Assembly: GCF_008704655.1 (NCBI RefSeq)
Contig: NZ_CP023688.1
Span: forward strand, 806,001-870,000
DNA from: Streptomyces rimosus
GTDB lineage: Bacteria; Actinomycetota; Actinomycetes; Streptomycetales; Streptomycetaceae
Length of the DNA stretch: 64,000 bases
Direction: 5' to 3'
Position numbers and translations under genes: made by a program. Positions 51,997 through 61,445 of this stretch are shown one piece after another (the stretch's first letter is position 1; every line of letters begins with the position of its first letter). Below the pieces are notes generated by a model. It saw only the letters and a list, made by a program, of their open reading frames with translations. It ran no database searches and was not told the origin of the DNA.

Positions 51997-53052
51997 ATGG
52001 GCCACCAGGCCACCACCACAACGAACAGCTACCGGGCGCGCATGCGGGAAGGCATCGGGCGTCTCCCCTCGGCGTGTTTCGCCTCCGTCATGGCGGCGGG
52101 CATCGTCTCACGGGCGGCCGCGTCTGTCGGTGCCCATACAGTGGCCCGACTGCTGCTGAGCCTGGGCGTACTTCTCTACGTGATGCTCGTCGGAGCGACC
52201 GCGTGGCGGATCGCCGCGCACCGCGGCCGGGTGGCGCAGGACGCCGCAGACCCGGCCCGCGCCTTCGGATTCTTCACCTTCGTGGCGGCATCCGACGTGC
52301 TGGCCACCAACCTGGCCACCGGCGACTGGCGCCCCTTCGCCATCGTCCTGCTGACCGGCGGTGCCCTCTGCTGCGCAGCGCTCCTGCGCACTGTCGTCAC
52401 CGCGGCCCGGAGCCGGCCGGCGCGGGCTGACGGCAGCTGGTTCCTGCTCGTGGTCGGCCCGCAGTCGGTCGTCGTGGCCGCCACGGAACTGCGGGCCGGG
52501 CCCGCCACGGCGGTGGCGGGCCTGTGCTGCTGGGCGGTGGGCGTACTGGCGTACGTCACGATCACCTCGCTGGTCTGGACGCGTCTGCGACGGCACGGCG
52601 TCCCACCGGCGGAACTGACTCCGGTGTACTGGATCGCGATGGGAGCGGGAGCCATCAGCGTCCTGGCAGGAGCTGGTGTGCTGCTCTCCGCCTCCTGGTA
52701 CGAGCCGGTCAGGACAGTGGTCACCGCGGTGCTCATGTTGGTGGCGGGCTGGGCGACAGTGCTGATCCCCGTACTGCTGGGTGCCGGCGCGTGGCGGCAC
52801 ATCCGGCACCGGGTACCGCTGCGCTATGAACCGTCCTGGTGGTCCGCCGTTTTCCCGATCGGCATGTACGCCGTGGCCACACAGCAGGCAGCGCGCGCGA
52901 CGGGTGCCGGCCTGTGGGAGAAGGCGGGGCAGGCTGCGGCGTGGGCGGCACTGACCGCATGGGCACTGGTCGGCACGGCCATACTCGCCCAGTGGCCCCG
53001 TTCCGGGCCCACGTCGCTGCGCGGCAGGAGCCGCCGACCGCCGGCCGGTTGA
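51997..53052 (+). CDS. TehA/SLAC1-family anion channel or transporter
   Basis: 351 residues, GGAG five bases before the ATG. Nine to ten membrane helices (CFASVMAAGIVSRAAASVGA, LLLSLGVLLYVMLVGATAW, FFTFVAASDVLATNLA, WFLLVVGPQSVVVAA, PVYWIAMGAGAISVLAGAGV, WWSAVFPIGMYAVATQQ). FPIGMYAVA and PVYWIAMGA are typical of the tellurite-resistance/dicarboxylate (SLAC1) family, some of which conduct nitrate. It lies 118 bases after narI on the same strand, so nitrate or nitrite passage is a reasonable guess. Confidence 0.8.
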   Translation: MGHQATTTTNSYRARMREGIGRLPSACFASVMAAGIVSRAAASVGAHTVARLLLSLGVLLYVMLVGATAWRIAAHRGRVAQDAADPARAFGFFTFVAASDVLATNLATGDWRPFAIVLLTGGALCCAALLRTVVTAARSRPARADGSWFLLVVGPQSVVVAATELRAGPATAVAGLCCWAVGVLAYVTITSLVWTRLRRHGVPPAELTPVYWIAMGAGAISVLAGAGVLLSASWYEPVRTVVTAVLMLVAGWATVLIPVLLGAGAWRHIRHRVPLRYEPSWWSAVFPIGMYAVATQQAARATGAGLWEKAGQAAAWAALTAWALVGTAILAQWPRSGPTSLRGRSRRPPAG

Positions 53053-53219
53053 CCTTCTCCGTACCCGGTCGCCGTGAACGCGGTCCTCCATCAGAACCGG
53101 CCGGGCCGCCCGTAGCGCTATCCGCCCATGGTCCCCCACCCGGTCAGCGGTCCTCTACTACTGCACGCTGCGGCACGGACGGCCACGAAGCATAGGTAAA
53201 AGCGAAGCCAAAGCTCCTG

Positions 53220-54284
53220 TCAGCTCGGGGGATCCTTCGGTGCGGGTACGGCGCCGGCGGTTTCCGGCACGATCTCGGGCTGCTCGGCCAGGTTCCGGCG
53301 GGCTGCGCCGATGGCGACTGCGGCCAGTACGAGGGCGCCTGCCCCGAAGACCGCGTTGCCAGCCAATCCGATGGCCGGCGGGACACCCATGTCCGCCGCG
53401 TGGGTGAAGCCCAGCCAGACGTAGGTCAGCAAGGCGCCGACGGCCACCGCGACACGGTGGCGGCTCCCCCAGCCACGGCGGCGCGACCAGCGGCTGCCGG
53501 CAGTCACGGCCGCCACGGCCAGTGCCGACCAGAGGACGACCAGGAGCCAGTCGGAGACGCGGTCCCGCAGCAGCGACTGGCCGGCCCAGTAGGCGCTGGT
53601 CAGGAGGAAGGCCACTCCGCCCACCTGCCACGGGCCGGGAGCAGGGGCGGGGGCACGGGCCGGGCGCCTGAGTCCGCGGCCGGTGTGGAAGGCCACGACG
53701 ACCAAGCCGACGATCATGACCGTGCCGGTGGACCACTGCCATGCCGAGGCCAGGAACCGGTCATTGTAGAGATATTGCAGGCAGGCCAGGAACAGCGAAC
53801 CGGCAGCGAACACCAACACCGTCACACTCATGCCCGGCCGCCCCAGCCAGGGCCGCCGCGGGTCACGGCTGAAAGCTTCGACGAGCGCGATCGGTACGCA
53901 GATGCTCCAGATCATGTGCATCGAGACGACGTCCTGGAGCAGGGACAGGCTGGTGCCCAGCAGTGGCACGTGGGTGCCCGCGTAGACGAGGCCGAAGTCG
54001 GCCGTACCGTAGTGGGGATTCCACAGCATCTGGTCGACCGGCCCCTCCTCGAACAGCCCGTAGGCCGCCGCGAGCAGCAGCATCGTCGGCCAGCCGCGTC
54101 CGGTGCGCCGGGCGATTTCCCTGATGAGCAGGGCTGCGCACCCGTACAGCGGAAGATAGAGGAACAGCGCTCCCAGGTCGCTGATCGGCGTGTTGCCCAG
54201 GAGGTACTCGCCCACCAGCGGGGCCAGGAGGACCAAGGCGAAGGCTGAGCGCCACCGGTGCGGCGTTTCCCGGACATCGTGCAT
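53220..54284 (-). CDS. Polytopic membrane protein of unknown function
   Basis: 354 residues with nine or ten membrane helices (FALVLLAPLVGEYLLGNTPI, FLYLPLYGCAALLIREIAR, SVTVLVFAAGSLFLACLQYL, AVAVGAMLT-like end). The third helix region carries LLLAAAYGLFEEGPVDQML, where EE within a membrane-adjacent helix recalls CAAX-type proteases, but the rest of that motif set is not seen. The ATG at 54284 has no ribosome binding site, and a TAGCGT lies seven bases upstream, so the transcript may be leaderless. Confidence 0.6.
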   Translation of the reverse strand: MHDVRETPHRWRSAFALVLLAPLVGEYLLGNTPISDLGALFLYLPLYGCAALLIREIARRTGRGWPTMLLLAAAYGLFEEGPVDQMLWNPHYGTADFGLVYAGTHVPLLGTSLSLLQDVVSMHMIWSICVPIALVEAFSRDPRRPWLGRPGMSVTVLVFAAGSLFLACLQYLYNDRFLASAWQWSTGTVMIVGLVVVAFHTGRGLRRPARAPAPAPGPWQVGGVAFLLTSAYWAGQSLLRDRVSDWLLVVLWSALAVAAVTAGSRWSRRRGWGSRHRVAVAVGALLTYVWLGFTHAADMGVPPAIGLAGNAVFGAGALVLAAVAIGAARRNLAEQPEIVPETAGAVPAPKDPPS

Positions 54285-54426
54285 GCGTACGACGCTAAAT
54301 CGGCCCCCTGACCTGCGCCTCTGCCATCCGGCCAGAGGTGTCGGCCACCTGGCCGGACGGCCTGCGGGAAAGCCGGGCAGCCCGATGGCAGCACACCCGC
54401 GAGCCGGCCGCCGGCCGCCCGGTGCG

Positions 54427-54990
54427 CTATTCGGCTTGCGCGTCGTGGGCCAGCAGGGCCAGCTGGATGCGGTTGTCGAGGTCCAGTTTGGTCAGCGCAC
54501 TCGACAGATGGGCCTTGACGGTGCCGGTCGACAGGTGCAGCCGCTGTCCGATCTCGGAGTTGGACAGCCCTTCGGCCACCGCGCCGGCGATCTGGCGTTC
54601 CCTCTCGGAGAGTACGGCGAGCCTGCGCCGTGCCTGCTCGGTGCGGGCGCCGGCCCCCGCCGCGGCATGGTCGATCAGGGCGCGTGCCGCCGTGGGGGAA
54701 AGGGCCGGTGTGCCGCGGGCTGCCTGGCGTACCGCGTCGACGATCTCCTCGGGCCGGGTGTGCTTGAGCAGGTAGCCCGCGGCCCCCGCACGTACGGCCT
54801 CCAGGATGAGGCCGTCGGTGTCGAAGGTGGTCAGCACGATCACCTGGGGCGCCTGGTCACCGCCGGCCACGGCGCGGGTCGCGGCGATGCCGTCCATGCC
54901 CGGCATCCGGATGCCCATCAAAACGACGTCCGGGCTGTGCCGCCGAACGGCCTGGGCCACGCCCGCGCCGTCCTCCGCACCTCACCCGCA
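54427..54990 (-). pseudogene. NarL/LuxR-type response regulator, truncated at its 5' end
   Basis: The C-terminal LuxR helix-turn-helix is intact (LSERERQIAGAVAEGLSNSE, IGQRLHLSTGTVKAHLSSAL). The receiver domain keeps its last two thirds ([28 protein letters not shown]) but lacks the first 40 or so residues with the acidic pocket. The phosphorylation site reads [10 protein letters not shown], with Gly where Asp is needed. Coding sequence ends near 54990 against an IS30 remnant. No sensor kinase is adjacent. A dead gene, or a phosphorylation-independent DNA-binding protein from the internal ATG at 54960. Confidence 0.75.
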
Positions 54991-55321
54991 GTCTCCTCGG
55001 CATCCCGCCCCCTCCGCGGCGGACGCTCACCTGGGACCGGGGCAGGGAGATGGCTGAGCACCAGGCCATCACCGCACGGACCGGGATGCCGATCTACCTC
55101 TGCAAGCCACGCAGCCCGTGGCAGCGCGGCACCAACGAGAACACCAACCGGCTGCTTCGGCAGTACCTCCCCAGGGAGCGGACCTCCGCACGTTCAGCCA
55201 GACCGATCTGGACACCATCGCCCACGAACTTAACCATCGTCCACGCAAGACGCATGGCTATCGCACTCCGGCAGAGGTTTACGCTGACCTCCTGAACAGC
55301 GGTGATGCGCTGACCGCTTGA
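54985..55321 (+). pseudogene. IS30-family transposase remnant
   Basis: Reads [15 protein letters not shown], then [20 protein letters not shown], the hallmark IS30 sequence. It shifts frame near 55170 (one A missing in CCCAGGGAG) and ends [40 protein letters not shown] at 55321. The first 60% of the transposase and both terminal repeats are missing. Confidence 0.8.
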
Positions 55322-55325
55322 GCTC

Positions 55326-55490
55326 GGCACCGCTAGGCGCCTGGCTAGTGTTCGAGGACGAGGCCGGATCCGTGATGACTCCGTCCACCGCCCGCCCTTG
55401 TTCCCGGTGCGATCGAACCCCTGTCGTGCGGGCCTGCGCACGCTCCCGTCGGCGCCTGCCGGTCGCGCTTGGGAGCCGGTGTCACGTCCG
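55326..55490 (+). pseudogene. IS630-family transposase remnant
   Basis: GAWLVFEDEAGSVMTPSTAR followed by CDRTPVVRA matches the DDE core entry of IS630-type transposases (W.FEDE.G). Only about 50 residues remain. It directly follows the IS30 remnant. Confidence 0.55.
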
Positions 55491-55615
55491 TGGACGTGCC
55501 GCGATGCGTCATCGCTCGATGCCGCAAGACTTGAAACTGACGCAGCGGCAACGTGGACGATCGCTTGGTACGGCACGTACGGCTCACCCAGCGATCCCAT
55601 CCGGAGGCACCTGTC

Positions 55616-56641
55616 ATGCTGCGCGGCAAAGGCATTCACTACGACACCGGCACCTTCCCCAACGGCGACACCTCGCGCCCCGTCTTCGACCCACGGGACG
55701 CCGAACGGGACATACAGGTCGTCGCCGAAGACCTGCACTGCACCGCAGTCCGCATCACCGGCGGCGACCCCGACCGGATCGAGACCACGGCGCGGTACGC
55801 GGCGCAGGCCGGACTGGAGGTCTGGTTCTCACCGTTCCCCTGCGAGCTGACCAACGCCGAGATGCTGCCCCTGTTCGCCGACTGCGCCGAGCGGGCGGAG
55901 CGGCTGCGGCGCGACGGCGCCGAGGTCGTCCTCGTCACCGGCTGCGAACTCAGCATCTTCGCCCGCGGCTACCTGCCCGGCGACATCTTCAACGAGCGCG
56001 TCCCGGTGCTGGCGGGCCCCGGCCGCGAAGCCGCACTCCGGGGCATCCCCGACAAGGTCAACACCTTCCTGGCAGAGGTCGTCGACACCGTGCGGCCGCT
56101 CTTCGGCGGTCGCATCAGCTACGCCTCCTGCCCCCTGGACGGCGTGGACTGGACCCCGTTCGACATCGTGGGCCTGGACGCCTTCCGGGGGCAGCGCAAC
56201 GCTGCCACCTACCGGGCCGACCTGCGCGCGGAATGCGCCCGAGGCAAGCCCGTCGCCGTCATGGAGGCCGGCTGCTGCACCTACCGGGGAGCAGGAGACC
56301 ACGGCGGCGCCGGCTGGTACATGGCCAAGGAAAGCGACGGCATCACCCTCAGGCCCGGCCTCGTGCGCGACGAGGGCGAGCAGGTCAGGTACCTCGAAGA
56401 CCTCATGACCGTCTTCGAGGAGGTAGGCGTCGACTCGGCCTTCTGGTTCAGCTTCGCCGGCTTCAGCACGCCCCACCGGACGACCGGGCCGGACGAGGAT
56501 CTCGCCTCCTACGGCATCGTCAAAATACTGGATGAACACAGTGATTACCCCGTCAGCCAGCGCACCTACCCGGATATGCCCTGGGAACCGAAGGAGGCGT
56601 TCCACGCCCTCGCCAGACGCTACGGAGCAGATGGCAAGTAG
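55616..56641 (+). CDS. TIM-barrel glycoside-hydrolase-like protein
   Basis: 341 residues, GGAGG eight bases before the ATG. Reads as a beta/alpha barrel: GKGIHYDTGTFPNG, VVAEDLHCTAVRITGGDPDR, LEVWFSPFPCELTNAEMLPL, VVLVTGCELSIFARGYLPGD, ISYASCPLDGVDWTPFDIVG, KPVAVMEAGCCTYRGAGDHG, DSAFWFSFAGF. The Glu in TGCELS and in VMEAGC stand where acid/base and nucleophile of clan-A glycosidases lie. Close relatives in actinomycetes are sometimes labelled abortive-infection protein. Substrate unknown. Intact, between insertion-sequence remnants. Confidence 0.65.
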   Translation: MLRGKGIHYDTGTFPNGDTSRPVFDPRDAERDIQVVAEDLHCTAVRITGGDPDRIETTARYAAQAGLEVWFSPFPCELTNAEMLPLFADCAERAERLRRDGAEVVLVTGCELSIFARGYLPGDIFNERVPVLAGPGREAALRGIPDKVNTFLAEVVDTVRPLFGGRISYASCPLDGVDWTPFDIVGLDAFRGQRNAATYRADLRAECARGKPVAVMEAGCCTYRGAGDHGGAGWYMAKESDGITLRPGLVRDEGEQVRYLEDLMTVFEEVGVDSAFWFSFAGFSTPHRTTGPDEDLASYGIVKILDEHSDYPVSQRTYPDMPWEPKEAFHALARRYGADGK

Positions 56642-56912
56642 AGCAGATCCTGCTGCCGGGCACGCAGGAAGCCGGCCAGCAACACAGCCGTGTGCGCGTA
56701 GGCCTTCATCGACTTCGGATCCATACGGCCCATCGCCAGACGGCGGAACCAGGAGCACAGCGGCTCCACCGGACGCATCGCCTCGCCCAGGAGCAGCGGC
56801 ATCCCGCCGGTACCCGGCGACGCTCGAACAGCGACCGCAGCTGGCCGTGGTCAAGGCCGGCGACTTCCCCGGCCCACCAGACCTTCCGCTTGTCAGTGAA
56901 GAACAGCAGCAC
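56620..56912 (-). pseudogene. Site-specific integrase N-terminal remnant
   Basis: Minus-strand residues PVEPLCSWFRRLAMGRMDPK and SMKAYAHTAVLLAGFLRARQ match the SAM-like arm-binding domain of phage-type tyrosine recombinases, preceded in another frame by LLFFTDKRKVWWAGEVAGLD. The catalytic domain is absent. It overlaps the end of the barrel protein gene. Confidence 0.45.
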
Positions 56913-57150
56913 CTGGCCTCCCTGAACCCGCCCGCCACACGGCTGGCAGCAGCTTCACGGCAGCAAGGCCGTTATCAAGCACCTGCGGTGAAACACATTC
57001 TCGTGTTGGCAGAACCGTCGGCCTTGGCCTCAAAGCTCCACCCCGGGCCGGTGCGAACCTGGCTGGCGGGGCGGGCCCGCGCGAGGTCGGCGGGCAGCGG
57101 GAACGGCGGCACGTACCAGCCGTACCCGTGGTCGAGTCGGCCCGGTCGCC
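56913..57150 (-). pseudogene. Decayed sequence with DNA-ligase-like fragment
   Basis: On the minus strand a short frame reads DHGYGWYVPPFPLPADLARA and PGWSFEAKADGSAN. The latter recalls the start of ATP-dependent DNA ligases (GW.FE.K.DG), but the match is brief. No complete gene. Confidence 0.25.
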
Positions 57151-57440
57151 GTGCCGCCTCAGACCACTCCGCCGCACCACAACAACCAGATCAGCCTGGA
57201 CATCCGAGCCATGTTCGTCCCTCAGAGCTCTGCGTAGGCTGACACCGTTGCATCAGCCTCGCCAGGGTCGCAAGGACCACTGGGGCACCACAGTGTCTCC
57301 GTAGCCGCGGCCGCGGTATCCGCCTCGGCCCGGCGAGACGTCCGAAGTGGGCCCGCCCCACTGGCGGGGATGCCGTTCACGTGAGGTGGAGGGTGGCCAG
57401 GGCAGTGGTCCAGTCGGTGGAGATGGCCTGCTGGACCCGA
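57150..57440. repeat. Degenerate partial copy of 62555-62843
   Basis: Several aligned blocks match 62555-62843 in the same orientation, best at 57371-57436 against 62775-62840 (about 88% by eye). The copy carries the last 20 or so codons of the HNH lipoprotein gene (minus strand, DWTTALATLHLT) without the rest of the gene. Confidence 0.65.
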
Positions 57441-57444
57441 CCAC

Positions 57445-57600
57445 GAACGGCTGCCCGAGATGAGCGAATCACTGATCACCTGGGCCTGCATCACCCTGAT
57501 GACCCGGCGGCTGACCCGCCGCCAGGCCCGGCCCGCCGAACGCCGCGACGCCGCCCACGGCTACGTGATGACTCAGGCCCGCCTGATCTCATCTGGATGC
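57445..57600 (+). pseudogene. IS5-like transposase C-terminal remnant
   Basis: RLPEMSESLITWACITLMTR and RLTRR resemble the last helices of IS5-type transposases (SEAMI.WAMI..MSRRLTG). Only about 45 residues; it runs into the opposite gene. Confidence 0.4.
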
Positions 57601-58047
57601 GCCGCCGGCCCCTCCCGCCTGCGGCCCGGGCCCTTTTCCCCGCCCCGCCGGACGCATCCGCTCCACCCAGGCGAACCCCGCCAGGATCTGCGCAGGGGAC
57701 AGCCCCGTCTCCTGTTCCAGGACGCGCGGGCTGACGCCTTGCGGATGCTTCATCACCGAACGGACGATCTTGCCTGCCCACAGCTCCTCGCGGACGAACG
57801 GCTGTCGGCCGAACCGTTCCTGGATCTTCTCCAGGCACTCCGGCGAGCAGAGCATCACCAACCGCTTGCCGTCGTTCGTCGGGTCCTCATAGATCGCTGA
57901 GGAGTCCGGCAGCGCCGCCAGCAGCGGATCGTCCCCGTCGAACAGGTCCGGCTCCATGATCTTCCCGCACTCGTCGCAGTCGATCAGGCCCACGAAATCG
58001 TCGTCGTCTTCATCGGCGAACTCGTCATCGGGTAAGTCAGGTTCCAT
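57589..58047 (-). CDS. Acidic zinc-binding hypothetical protein
   Basis: 152 residues, ATG at 58047. The N-terminus is strongly acidic (DDEFADEDDDDFVGLIDCDE), then CDECGK and later LCSPECLEKIQERFGRQ give a four-cysteine zinc knuckle. The C-terminal helical segment (REELWAGKIVRSVMKHPQGV, LEQETGLSPAQILAGFAWVE) looks like a small helix-turn-helix. No named family. Intact in a decayed area. Confidence 0.6.
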   Translation of the reverse strand: MEPDLPDDEFADEDDDDFVGLIDCDECGKIMEPDLFDGDDPLLAALPDSSAIYEDPTNDGKRLVMLCSPECLEKIQERFGRQPFVREELWAGKIVRSVMKHPQGVSPRVLEQETGLSPAQILAGFAWVERMRPAGRGKGPGPQAGGAGGASR

Positions 58048-58420
58048 ACCTGGAGCCTGCCCCGCCGGTGGGTTCCGTATCGGCCGTCTCCCACGGCGGC
58101 CGCAGGCTCGGGTGCGGCCCCGGCTGCGTACTCATCCCGTCACAGGGCACCGGGGCCTGACCCGCACACCCCATACCGGCGCAGGCCGCAACCGAGCCTA
58201 GTGCCCCCGCAGAAGGCGACAGCACCAAGGGCCTCACCGACACGCCAGCCCGGACACTGACCGCAGCCAGCTTCAAGATCCACATCAGGGCTTCAGGCAC
58301 AGACTGTAAACTTGTTCCTTAACCACGGATCTGGTCGTTCGGTGACTCTCCGAAGTGATGGACGGGTAGGTGGCCCGTCCTCCTCATGGCCCTGAACCCT
58401 GTCTCTAGGTAAGCGAGTTC
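58048..58420. other. Intergenic region
   Basis: About 370 bases. A minus-strand open frame exists but its residues are not convincing. Nothing else seen. Confidence 0.35.
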
Positions 58421-58795
58421 GTGGTGGAGGCCGTGGGGATGAGTGAGCTGGTGTGGGCCGGCGGACGGGAGGCCCTCGCAGAACTGTCGCGCTTCCGGAC
58501 GGCTTTCTATGAGTGTCTGTCCGCGCGGGCTTATGCGTTCTTCGAGCTGACCGACGCGTTGCGGTGTGTGGACGGCCCGACGCGGACGCCGGTGGAGCTG
58601 TCACTGCTTGCCGAACACCAGCGCGGCTACGGCTCGCTGTACGGCGCCCTCAATCACGGCCGGCTCGACACCGAGGCCCTGCGTGACCTGCTGGCATCGC
58701 TGCCGATGCCGCGCTTCAAGGGATGGATCGTGCTCGCCGTGGGCGTCTCCCCTGGCTGCGCTCGGACGCGGCTTTCCCCCAGGCGCTCGTCGAGA
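58421..58795 (+). pseudogene. Transposase N-terminal remnant
   Basis: GGREALAELSRFRTAFYECL, then ARAYAFFELTDALRCVDGPT, EHQRGYGSLYGALNHGRLDT and PRFKGWIVLAV match the start of a transposase family common in Streptomyces. A missing C near 58752 shifts the frame (WLRSDAAFPQALVESFRVL in the next frame), and the similarity then ends. Confidence 0.65.
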
Positions 58796-58985
58796 GCTTC
58801 CGAGTGCTCCCCGTGTTACCGGAAAAAGAACCCGGTCGAAAAGGTGTGCCCCGAATTGATGCGCGGTCCGCCTCCAGGGCGAACATCGCAGCGGCCCAGA
58901 CGGGAAATATCAGCAGTACCAGCACGCTGGTCAGCAGGACGTTCCACGTGCCCGGAGAATGCCAAGCCCCGGCTTCACATGACAC
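58716..58985 (-). CDS. Possible small membrane protein, truncated
   Basis: A minus-strand frame of 89 codons from ATG 58985 with one clear membrane helix (WNVLLTSVLVLLIFPVWAAA). Residues after about 45 overlap the transposase remnant and look random, so the true gene is probably cut. Confidence 0.3.
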   Translation of the reverse strand: MSCEAGAWHSPGTWNVLLTSVLVLLIFPVWAAAMFALEADRASIRGTPFRPGSFSGNTGSTRKLSTSAWGKAASERSQGRRPRRARSIP

Positions 58986-59244
58986 CGCCGGTGTACGGCG
59001 CGTGCATGGCGCGAAAACAGTGCACTGTATACGTCAAGATTTTTCCATGGCCTGGCCAGCTCACGAATGTGTGCCCGCCGAAGGACCAGCCGGAAAGCGC
59101 CGGAGCCGGACAGAAGCCGGTGTTCGATTTGCGGAATGTTGACGTCGCCATGCGAACCCCCCGCAGGTGACCGCACCTCTCCAGAAGCAGCTGTCCATGG
59201 ACATCCTTCCATCCGCTTCATCCGCGTCGAACAAAGGCTGCCGA

Positions 59245-59797
59245 TGTCTTCGCCCCTGCTCGGGTCCGTGTACGGGCCGGCCGACCCCGAACCGCCCACC
59301 GTCGCGCCGCCCGACGGCCCCGCCATCTACCGGAGCGCCCCCGCGGCATCGCCCCGTACCCTGCTCGACGTGCTGGACGCCACCGCGGCGCGCCACCCCG
59401 ACGCCGTGGCCCTCGATACGGGTGACACCCGGCTCGACTACCGGTCCCTGTGTGCGCCGAGTCCGAGCGGCGGGCACGGGCGCTGGTCCGGTGCGGGATC
59501 GGGCCCGGTGACCGGGTCCTGCGGCTGGCCGAGCCCGGACCGCGCCGCATCTTCGACGACCGAGTGTACGTACGCGGCGCCTGCACCCTGCACGCCCTGC
59601 GGCTCACCCTCGACGGCGACGCGCGGTTCTTCGCGCTGCTGCGCGGCTGGCACGACGCGCACCGCGGCGGGAGCTGCGATACCAAGACGTTCCTGGCCCA
59701 CGCCGAGGCGGTCGCCGACCGGCCCGTACGGCCGCTGCTGTGCCGATGGCTCTCCGAGCCACGGCTGCCGCCGCTCCCGCCAAGGCCGTCCCACTGA
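59245..59797 (+). pseudogene. Fused remnant: Pls/PosA-type NRPS start joined to M1 peptidase end
   Basis: Residues from 59245 (MSSPLLGSVYGPADPEPP, then PRTLLDVLDATAARHPDAVA) match the N-terminus of Pls/PosA-type peptide synthetases. A TG duplication near 59450 shifts the frame. SERRARALVRCGIGPGDRV continues the adenylation domain. At about 59525 it joins RRIFDDRVYVRGACTLHALR and FFALLRGWHDAHRGGSCDTK, the C-terminal region of M1 aminopeptidases, ending at 59797. Confidence 0.6.
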
Positions 59798-59989
59798 GCC
59801 CGATCCCCGGCGGAGCCGAAGACCGGTCGATTCCACCTGGCGGCGGGACGACCGGCACGGCCCTCCTGCCACCCGCACGATGGAGCGAGAATCCGTACGC
59901 ATCGGAAGGAGCCGTATGGACGCGCCTCGCACCGACGGCACACCTGGTACAGACACACCACGCATGGCCGCGCCGCTCCCCCTCTTCGG

Positions 59990-61438
59990 GTGGCTCCGTC
60001 CAGTCCCGCCGTGGTCGCCCTCGCCTATGCACTGATCCAGGTCATTCTCGTACTGCCGCACACCCGCGACGGGCTCGGCTGGGACGAGACGGTGTACGTT
60101 TCCCAGAGCGACCCGCGCACACCAGCCGCCTACTTCAGCGCCCCGCGCTCACGCGGCATCAGTTTCCTGATCGCACCGATCCTCGCCGTCTCGCCCTCCG
60201 TCACCCTGCTGCGCACGGTGCTGGCGCTCGCCTCGGCAATGGCTCTGTACGGCGCGTTTCGCGTGTGGACGCCGCTGCTCGGCCGTCGTACGACCGCACT
60301 CGCCGCATCGCTGTTCGCCGGCTTGTGGACCACCATGCTCAACGGCTCCCAGGTCATGCCCCAATTTGTGGGAGGCACTGGCGGTCGTCGCGGCGGTCGG
60401 ATGGTTCCTGCGGGCCCCCGCGGAACCGTCCGCCCGGTGGTGGCTGGCCGGCGCCATCGGCCTCGCGATACTCCTCCGCTTTCCTGATGGCTGCTGGCTC
60501 GCCCTGCCGCTCCTGGCGACGGCCATCTGCGTGCGCACGTACCGGACCGCCGCTCCCGCAGTGATCGGAGGAGTCGCGTCCGGCAGCGTCCAATGGGTCG
60601 TGGAAGCGTATATACGCTTCGGCGGAGTCGGTGAACGGCTGCACCTGTCCAGCGCCACCGAAGGCGGCATGGGGCCCGGGAACGGTTTCGCCTCCGGCGT
60701 CGCAAGCGCCTTGCACAGCCTCAACGGGCCGCTTCTCTGCCGCCCTTGCGACGTCCCACTGCACGCCCCCGCGCTCGTCCTGTGGTGGCTGGCCCTCCCC
60801 TTGCTCACAGCAGCGGCGCTGGCGTCCACCGCGCGCCGACGCCACAGACTCGCCCTCACCGCCCTGCCGGTGGCCTGCTGCGCTTCCTGGCCTTCCCCTA
60901 CCTCTTCCTCATCGACTATTCCGCGCCGCGCTTCTTCCTGCCCGCCTATGCCCCGCTGGCACCACCGATCGCCACACTGATCGCAGGCACACAACGCGAC
61001 TCCGGCCAGCGCGCTGCCTCCTTCGCCCGCCTCCCAGGCCGCTCGGCCACCGCAACCGCCATCGGCTTGCTGTTTCTGGCCCACCTGGCGAGCCAGGTCG
61101 GCGTCCTCACCCAGACAACGGCCCAGGCAGCCGCCCTCTCTGGACGCTACCGACAGGCCGCCAGCACCCTGCGCCGGCTCGGAGTCCACCCGCCGTGTCT
61201 GGTCTCCGGCCCCCACTCACAACCTGTCGGCTACAACCTCGGCTGCGCCTCCGGCGACCTTCAGGGCAACAACCACTCGCTCACCCCGAACGAGCTGCGC
61301 CGACGAGCCGCCCGCGAACCCACCGCCGTCCTCACCACCAGCATCAGCGCTCCCCCGCCCGCACTGGCCCAGAACTGGCTTTCACACCCACTTCGCAATA
61401 CGGGCGGATGGATCGCCTACGTCTCGCTTCCCGAGTAG
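59990..61438 (+). pseudogene. GT-C type membrane glycosyltransferase with two frameshifts
   Basis: Starts at GTG 59990 (VVALAYALIQVILVLPHTRD, then GLGWDETVYVSQ, the luminal acidic motif of GT-C enzymes). An extra C near 60362 shifts to WEALAVVAAVGWFLRAPAEP. A missing C near 60885 shifts back to LLRFLAFPYLFLIDYSAPRF and FLPAYAPLAPP. About ten membrane helices and a soluble C-terminal domain (RYRQAASTLRRLGVHPPCLV, GNNHSLTPNELRRRAAREPT) are otherwise intact. Either a recent pseudogene or two sequencing errors. Confidence 0.65.
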
Positions 61439-61445
61439 CGCTTCA

